Assembly (NCBI RefSeq): GCF_002699985.1
Contig: NZ_LKBT01000069.1
Location: 46,964 to 110,963 of the forward strand
Length of the DNA: 64,000 nt
Direction of reading: 5' to 3'
DNA from: Pseudomonas sp. ICMP 561
GTDB lineage: Bacteria > Pseudomonadota > Gammaproteobacteria > Pseudomonadales > Pseudomonadaceae
Part shown: piece by piece, positions 61,252 through 64,000 of the stretch
How the letters are laid out: each line of letters starts with the position of its first letter
Position numbering within the stretch: position 1 is the stretch's first letter
Program-made: the position numbers and the translations under genes
Notes under the pieces: generated by a model
The model's input: only the letters and a program-made list of their open reading frames with translations
The model's database searches: none
What the model was told of the DNA's origin: nothing

Positions 61252-63642
61252 ATGGTGCTGAAAATAACAAGTATCGTCATGGCGCTAGTCGCTGTCGCCA
61301 TTTTGTACATGGGCGGCGCTTTGGTTGCGGCTGGAGGGAGTCCTGCCTATGCCTTGATCGGGCTCGGCGTGCTGATCACTGCAGTGTTGTTATTTCTAAA
61401 GAAAAAATCAGCACTCACGCTCTATGCACTACTGATGTGGGCGATTCTGATCTGGATCATCTACGAAGTGGGGTTCGACAAATGGCAGTGGATTCCACGT
61501 GGCGATCTGTTCGCGTTGTTGGGGTTCTGGCTGGCGTTGCCATGGGTCGTACGCCGCTTGTACATAGCGCAGACGCCAGCAGAGTCACGAAGCTTTCACC
61601 CCTTCCTTGGCGGCACGGTGGCAGTAATGATCGTGATCGTTGTCGGCATCATGTTCTACGACCCCTACCCTGTTCAGGGCAAAATCACTAACCCGGTTTC
61701 TGCAAAGGCAGCCATTGGCGCGGCAGAGGATTGGGTTGCCTACGGGGGCACCAACGACGGTCAGCGATTCTCTGCACTGGATCAAATCGACGCGGGGAAT
61801 GTTAAAAAACTCACGGTCGCCTGGGAGTACCACACCGGCGACCTGCGTGATCCTGAGAAGGACGCCAGCGAATACACCTTCGAAGCCACTCCGTTAAAAG
61901 TAAACAATCGGGTTTATGTCTGCACTGCGCACAATGAGGTGCACGCGTTAAACCCCGAGACGGGATCACTGGAGTGGAAGTACGAGCCTCAGAAGGACCG
62001 CTCATACCTGCAGCAACATCAGACATGCCGAGGGGTCAGCTATTACGCTGCGGCGTCCTCCAGCACTCGAAACGGCGACGTATCAGTGACTGGTGCCTCG
62101 CCGCTCTGCGACAAGCGCATCATTACCGCGACAGCGGATGCGAGACTGGTCGCACTGGACGCCGATACAGGCAAGGCTTGTAGCGACTTCGGCAATAACG
62201 GCGTGGTCAACCTGAGCGATAACATGGGCAAAATCCGCCCCCACGCTCTCATGCAAACCGCTGCTCCGCTGGTGGCCGGTGACCTGATCATCGTCGGTGG
62301 TTCGGTGATGGACAATGGCTACAACGCCGGTAATCCGTCCGGCGTGATCAGGGCGTATGACGTCCTCAGCGGCAAACTGGTCTGGAATTTCGATCCTGCC
62401 ACGCCTGAATCCACCCAGCCCATTGCTGCTGACCACGACTACCCACAAGACACGCCGGTGGCATGGGGCACGCTGAGTGCCGACTTGCAGAACGGTCTAG
62501 TGTACGTCCCCTTCGGCAATGCCTCTCCCGATGAACTCGGTATTCGACGCGACCCGGCCAGCAATACCGAAAAATTTCGTGACGCCTTGGTCGCTCTGGA
62601 TCTGAAAACTGGCGCGTTCAAATGGAAATTCCAGACTTCTGATAACGACTTGTGGGATCGCGATAACCCGTCGCAACCATCGCTGGTTGATCTCGGCAAG
62701 GACGGCAATAAGCTGCCCGCTGTGGAGCTGCCAACGAAGGTCGGTAATATCTTCGTGCTCAACCGATTGACTGGTGAGCCGATTATTCCTATTGATCAGG
62801 CCAAGGCGTCGGCTGAAGGCGGTGTGGCCGGTGAGCGTTTCGCGACGAGTCAGCCAGTCTCCAGGCTCAACTTCATTCCTGAGCCGCTGAACGAAAAATC
62901 CATGTGGGGCCTGACACCGTTTGACCAGATGTCCTGTCGTACCAGCTTCAAGAAGCTTCGGTACGATGGCAATCCATGGACGCCGAGCACCGAATCCGGG
63001 ACGCTGGTATTTCCGGGAAACATCGGCGTCTTTAACTGGGGCTCGGTGGCGATTGACCCGCAACGACAGATCCTGATTGGCGCCCCCGTGCGCCTGGCTT
63101 ACAAATACACGCTGATCAAACGAACGCCGGGGACCGAAGAGAAGCGGCTGTTTAGCGCAGAAGGAAAGCCCTATTGGAATGAAAACTTCAAGGGCGACTA
63201 CGCGATCAGGATTCAGCAGTTTGCCTCTGATCTGGGTATCCCCTGCATCGCTCCCCCTTGGGGCCGCATGGTTGGGGTTGATCTGAACACCGGTAAAACG
63301 GAGTGGATGCGCCGCATCGGAACGACCAAAAACCTGAATACCAGTTTCCTGCCAGGACGCTTTCCGATCGGTTTCCCAATGGGCATGGTGGCGCACGGTG
63401 GGCCACTGATCACGGCAGGAGGATTAGCGTTCCAGGGCGCAACCGCAGATGGCTTCATTCGCGCCTACGACATCAATACCGGAGAAACTCTTTGGCAGAC
63501 CGAATTGCCAGCGGGCGGCCAGGCGACTCCATCGACCTATATGGGAAGTGATGGCAAACAATATGTGGTCATTGCTGCTGGCGGTCACGGCTCCCTCGGT
63601 ACGACGACGGGTGACAGCGTGATTGCTTTCAAGCTGGAATGA
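61252..63642 (+). CDS. Membrane-bound PQQ dehydrogenase, glucose/quinate/shikimate family
   Basis: This 796-residue quinoprotein has five hydrophobic segments at residues ~5-140 that anchor it and pass electrons to ubiquinone. A PQQ propeller follows in the periplasm: DWVAYGGTNDGQRFSALDQI, then HQTCRGVSYY, YVPFGNASPDELG and WGSVAIDPQRQILI. It resembles Gcd in length and order. Two places differ from the glucose enzyme: CRGVSYH has Tyr (Y265), and VHHDLWD reads SDNDLWD (D464, N465). It may therefore oxidise a polyol or hydroxy acid other than glucose. The ribosome binding site is poor. Confidence 0.9.
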   Translation: MVLKITSIVMALVAVAILYMGGALVAAGGSPAYALIGLGVLITAVLLFLKKKSALTLYALLMWAILIWIIYEVGFDKWQWIPRGDLFALLGFWLALPWVVRRLYIAQTPAESRSFHPFLGGTVAVMIVIVVGIMFYDPYPVQGKITNPVSAKAAIGAAEDWVAYGGTNDGQRFSALDQIDAGNVKKLTVAWEYHTGDLRDPEKDASEYTFEATPLKVNNRVYVCTAHNEVHALNPETGSLEWKYEPQKDRSYLQQHQTCRGVSYYAAASSSTRNGDVSVTGASPLCDKRIITATADARLVALDADTGKACSDFGNNGVVNLSDNMGKIRPHALMQTAAPLVAGDLIIVGGSVMDNGYNAGNPSGVIRAYDVLSGKLVWNFDPATPESTQPIAADHDYPQDTPVAWGTLSADLQNGLVYVPFGNASPDELGIRRDPASNTEKFRDALVALDLKTGAFKWKFQTSDNDLWDRDNPSQPSLVDLGKDGNKLPAVELPTKVGNIFVLNRLTGEPIIPIDQAKASAEGGVAGERFATSQPVSRLNFIPEPLNEKSMWGLTPFDQMSCRTSFKKLRYDGNPWTPSTESGTLVFPGNIGVFNWGSVAIDPQRQILIGAPVRLAYKYTLIKRTPGTEEKRLFSAEGKPYWNENFKGDYAIRIQQFASDLGIPCIAPPWGRMVGVDLNTGKTEWMRRIGTTKNLNTSFLPGRFPIGFPMGMVAHGGPLITAGGLAFQGATADGFIRAYDINTGETLWQTELPAGGQATPSTYMGSDGKQYVVIAAGGHGSLGTTTGDSVIAFKLE

Positions 63643-63793
63643 ATATCAGGCACTGAGCAGGCCTGCAGGATTGCTACCTGTGGGCATCGTATAGACCTCT
63701 GTCTTGAAGGGTTTCGACAGACCTCACATGCCCATGGGGAGAGCTTTGGCTGTCACAGCTTGATTGTCTTGAGTGACATGCCTTTATTTTGAG

Positions 63794-64000
63794 CTAGTGA
63801 AGTTGGTTTTTATTAACTGCCAAACTATGCATTACAAGGTTCAGGTATTTCTCATCTTCTTCTGAGAAAATCTCCTCACCTTCCAGCCTATAAGCTTTGC
63901 ACAGATAATCGACACCTCCAGGTTTGCCCAGTTCATGAAGTGACTGCCCTAAGCGCATCATGATGAAAGGGTTGAATGCACCTTCAGGCCCATTCATCGC
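63794..64000 (-). CDS. Hypothetical TPR-like immunity-type protein (C-terminal part, cut by window edge)
   Basis: The C-terminal ~67 residues of a protein run off the right edge on the minus strand. NPFIMMRLGQSLHELGKPGGVDYLCKAYRLEGEEIFSEEDEKYL has the pattern of small helical-repeat proteins often found beside Rhs or contact-dependent toxins. It ends AVNKNQLH. The real start may lie beyond the window, although an ATG at 63997 is present. The function is inferred only. Confidence 0.65.
   Translation of the reverse strand, partial: AMNGPEGAFNPFIMMRLGQSLHELGKPGGVDYLCKAYRLEGEEIFSEEDEKYLNLVMHSLAVNKNQLH

Noticed and set aside
60951..61691. 246-codon ORF overlapping the start of the PQQ dehydrogenase
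   Set aside because: It crosses the divergent promoter gap and overlaps a conserved gene in another frame, with no family pattern.

Overview
The window looks like chromosome of a Pseudomonas from the fluorescens group. This rests on paired REP/REPIN repeats with TAGGAGTGAGCTTGCTCGCGA-type arms, on a sad/ptrR pair, on many LysR regulators next to divergent operons, on Ssu/TauD-type sulfur scavenging genes and on generally GC-rich codon use. The species is an inference. There are no rRNA or tRNA genes, insertion sequences, phage genes or CRISPR arrays that I could see. Nearly every gene is catabolic, transport, regulatory or accessory.

Layout. (1) 1-8750: a scavenging block. It has two Ssu-like ABC systems facing each other, a class II aldolase, a TauD-type dioxygenase, a peroxiredoxin-like protein, a D-2-hydroxyacid dehydrogenase and a luciferase-like flavin monooxygenase. 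This set fits use of organic sulfur compounds. (2) 9177-21760: a coherent D-amino-acid block. It has a DadA-like oxidase, RidA, an N-acyl-D-amino-acid deacylase, a complete dipeptide-type ABC importer, D-amino acid aminotransferase, N-carbamoyl-D-amino-acid hydrolase, a LysR regulator and an AEC-family carrier. Together these would import blocked D-amino acids or peptides, remove the blocking group and turn the D-amino acids into keto acids. (3) 21780-38230: mixed metabolism. It holds a lipoprotein, ptrR/sad (succinate semialdehyde oxidation), an oxaloacetate decarboxylase homologue, a quinone reductase, TetR plus amidase, a Nudix hydrolase, an EEP-family phosphatase/nuclease, a FixLJ-like two-component pair, an ABC transporter with a fused double permease and no binding protein, and a 5'-nucleotidase. 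(4) 38457-44582: a LysR-controlled operon with an SDR dehydrogenase, an MFS transporter, a split transketolase and an HSL-family esterase. (5) 44643-53331: an accessory region of small orphan genes. It includes SMI1/KNR4 (SUKH) proteins, a compact HD hydrolase, tandem membrane paralogues and several AT-richer unknown ORFs. It resembles a bank of immunity genes without toxins. (6) 53496-64000: two GDSL/SGNH hydrolases, two redox enzymes around a LysR, a DUF4260-like protein opposite another LysR, a further SUKH gene, a membrane PQQ dehydrogenase of the glucose/quinate family with altered key residues, and the C-terminal end of another immunity-like protein.

Most intergenic gaps carry REP doublets. 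In at least five places the doublet is followed by the same ~45-nt tail, whichever REP arm type precedes it, so the mobile or amplified unit may be longer than a standard REPIN. Where the first in-frame start had no plausible ribosome binding site, I moved the start to the codon that did; these choices are given per gene.
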